From contig CAYZAY010000023.1 in the NCBI GenBank assembly GCA_964476515.1, forward strand, positions 1-31,992: a DNA stretch of 31,992 nucleotides. The letters are read 5' to 3'. Positions 30,917-31,992 of this stretch are shown here, piece by piece. Each line of letters starts with the position of its first letter. The first letter of the stretch is position 1. The notes under the pieces were generated by a model, which did no database searches, had not been told where the DNA came from, and saw nothing but the letters and a program-made list of their open reading frames with translations. Source of the DNA: JASMHC01 sp964476515 (GTDB taxonomy: Bacteria > Pseudomonadota > Alphaproteobacteria > Rhodobacterales > Rhodobacteraceae). The position numbers were made by a program, and so were the translations under genes.

Positions 30917-31992
30917 ATGACTGCCCCAATTCTCGCTGTCGATTTCGGCACGTCAAATTCCGCTGTGGCAATTCTACAGGACGGGCGCGTGCATCGCCTG
31001 TCGATGGAAGCGGGCAATGAAACCTTACCGACGGCGGTGTTTTTCCCCGAGGGCGGTGGGGCGATGCAGATCGGTAGCCTTGCCGGTCGTTCGCTAATTG
31101 ACGGAGAAGAAGGGCGCTATATGCGGGCGCTTAAAAGCATTCTGGGGACATCGCTGTTTCACCAAAGCCGGATGATTGAGGGCAAGCGCAGAACGCTGGC
31201 CGATGTGGTGACGGCCTTTCTGGTTGAGATTAAAGCGCGGGCCGAAGCTGAGAGTGGTTATACATTCACGCGGGTGCTGTCTGGCCGACCAGTTCGGTTT
31301 CACAGCAAGAATGATGCCCAAAACGCACAGGCCGAATTGGATTTGCGCGGGTGTTATCTGGCGGCGGGGTTTGAGGCTGTCGATTTTGTTTTTGAACCGG
31401 AAGCCGCCGCGCGGGCCTGTCGGGACATGACAGGCCAAGGTCTGGGGCTGATCGTCGACATTGGTGGCGGTACGTCGGACTTTTCGGTATTTCGCCAGTC
31501 GGGGCAGGGGATCGAGATCCTTGCCAGCTATGGTATCCGGTTGGGTGGAACGGATTTTGATCAGCGTATTTCAGTGGCGCATGTAATGCCGATGCTGGGG
31601 ATGGGTGGGCAGGTCAGCCGGACATTTGGCGAAGGTCTTTTGCCGGTGCCGACTGCGTTCTATCAGGATTTGGCGACATGGCCGAAGATCCCGTTCCTCT
31701 ATTCGCGCGAAACCGAGCGCTTGGTTCAGGGCCTGTTGGTTCACGCCATCGAGCCCGAGAAGGTCGGGCGGCTAAAATCTGTTATTCGCGATCAGTTGGG
31801 CCACGAAATTGCTTTTGCTGTCGAGGGCGGCAAGATCGCGGCGAACGGGGATAGCGCGCGGGCAGATATCGGGTTGGGGTTTGTTGAGCGCGGGCTGACG
31901 GCTCCGATCACGACGGGCACGATGAACGGGGCGCTGTCCGAGTTTCGAGATCAGTTGAAGACTGCGATGTTCGCGACGCTGATGCAGGCGCA
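30917..31992 (+). CDS. Hsp70 family protein, YegD-like (3' end outside window)
   Basis: The frame is open from ATG 30917 to the window end, about 358 residues, with GAGG eight bases upstream of the start. The actin/Hsp70 ATPase fold shows phosphate-1 AVDFGTSNSAVAI (about 7-19), FEPEAAARA near 156-164, phosphate-2 LIVDIGGGTSDFSVF near 174-188, and GIRLGGTDFDQ near 202-212. The connecting parts differ from DnaK and fit the YegD-like Hsp70s that lack a normal substrate-binding domain. No grpE or dnaJ is next to it. A role in protein quality control is inferred only. Confidence 0.9.
   Translation, partial: MTAPILAVDFGTSNSAVAILQDGRVHRLSMEAGNETLPTAVFFPEGGGAMQIGSLAGRSLIDGEEGRYMRALKSILGTSLFHQSRMIEGKRRTLADVVTAFLVEIKARAEAESGYTFTRVLSGRPVRFHSKNDAQNAQAELDLRGCYLAAGFEAVDFVFEPEAAARACRDMTGQGLGLIVDIGGGTSDFSVFRQSGQGIEILASYGIRLGGTDFDQRISVAHVMPMLGMGGQVSRTFGEGLLPVPTAFYQDLATWPKIPFLYSRETERLVQGLLVHAIEPEKVGRLKSVIRDQLGHEIAFAVEGGKIAANGDSARADIGLGFVERGLTAPITTGTMNGALSEFRDQLKTAMFATLMQA

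Noticed and set aside
1..31992. tRNA, rRNA, CRISPR arrays, insertion sequences, prophage or defence genes
   Set aside because: No cloverleaf-like gene ends, no regularly spaced repeats, no transposase or integrase motifs were found on reading both strands; the spacers are short and ordinary.

Overview
The window is an ordinary, gene-dense piece of an alphaproteobacterial chromosome. It most likely comes from the Rhodobacterales (Roseobacter group). The order folK - rpoZ - spoT/rsh - DUF2062 - pdxJ - acpS - lepB - rnc - era - DUF1491 - recO, the pckA / (chvI-chvG) - hprK - rapZ - EIIA - HPr block, and a methylsuccinyl-CoA dehydrogenase with an N-terminal extension are all typical of that order. 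These are family and gene-order recognitions made from memory; no database was searched. No phage, insertion sequence, CRISPR array, rRNA or tRNA was seen.

Layout. 1-3390: the tail of a pirin gene, then a leftward set ispH - GST - rnhA and a leftward NYN-domain gene. 3507-12469: a long rightward housekeeping run covering folate (folK), omega subunit (rpoZ), (p)ppGpp (rsh), a DUF2062 membrane protein, vitamin B6 (pdxJ), a 54-residue small ORF, acpS, lepB, rnc, era, DUF1491 and recO. 12466-16452: a LysR regulator converging on mcd, then a methyltransferase and a DUF1697 gene. 16507-21676: pckA (leftward) divergent from a remnant fusion gene and the HprK-RapZ-EIIA-HPr regulatory PTS block, ending in an acyltransferase. 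21673-26255: 3-hydroxybutyryl-CoA dehydrogenase, a DUF6473 protein, etfA/etfB, a PduO-type cobalamin adenosyltransferase and a small HIG1-like protein. 26319-31992: an SDR, a LysE-type exporter, parC (crossed by a 10-N assembly gap), a VOC protein and the start of an Hsp70-like gene.

How the genes fit together. Several serve growth on acetyl-CoA-yielding substrates through the ethylmalonyl-CoA pathway and gluconeogenesis. Mcd makes mesaconyl-CoA. ETF is the expected electron acceptor for such a dehydrogenase. PduO-type ATR makes the adenosylcobalamin used by the mutases of that pathway. The 3-hydroxybutyryl-CoA dehydrogenase acts on a C4 intermediate, and PckA draws off PEP. The PTS block has no sugar permease here and looks purely regulatory.

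Most notable observations. (1) A 93-aa ORF beside pckA reads as the first ~11 codons of a ChvI-type response regulator joined to the last ~80 codons of a ChvG-type kinase, as if an internal deletion removed the rest of this two-component system. (2) Three LacI-type operator-like TTAGCGC sites lie upstream of pckA. (3) A well-initiated 54-aa ORF overlaps the TTG start of acpS. (4) A dispersed intergenic element, GAGKATATTTT..., occurs four times. (5) The N gap in parC appears to hide no missing coding sequence, because removing the Ns gives one exact 778-codon frame. No wholly new multi-gene system was evident.
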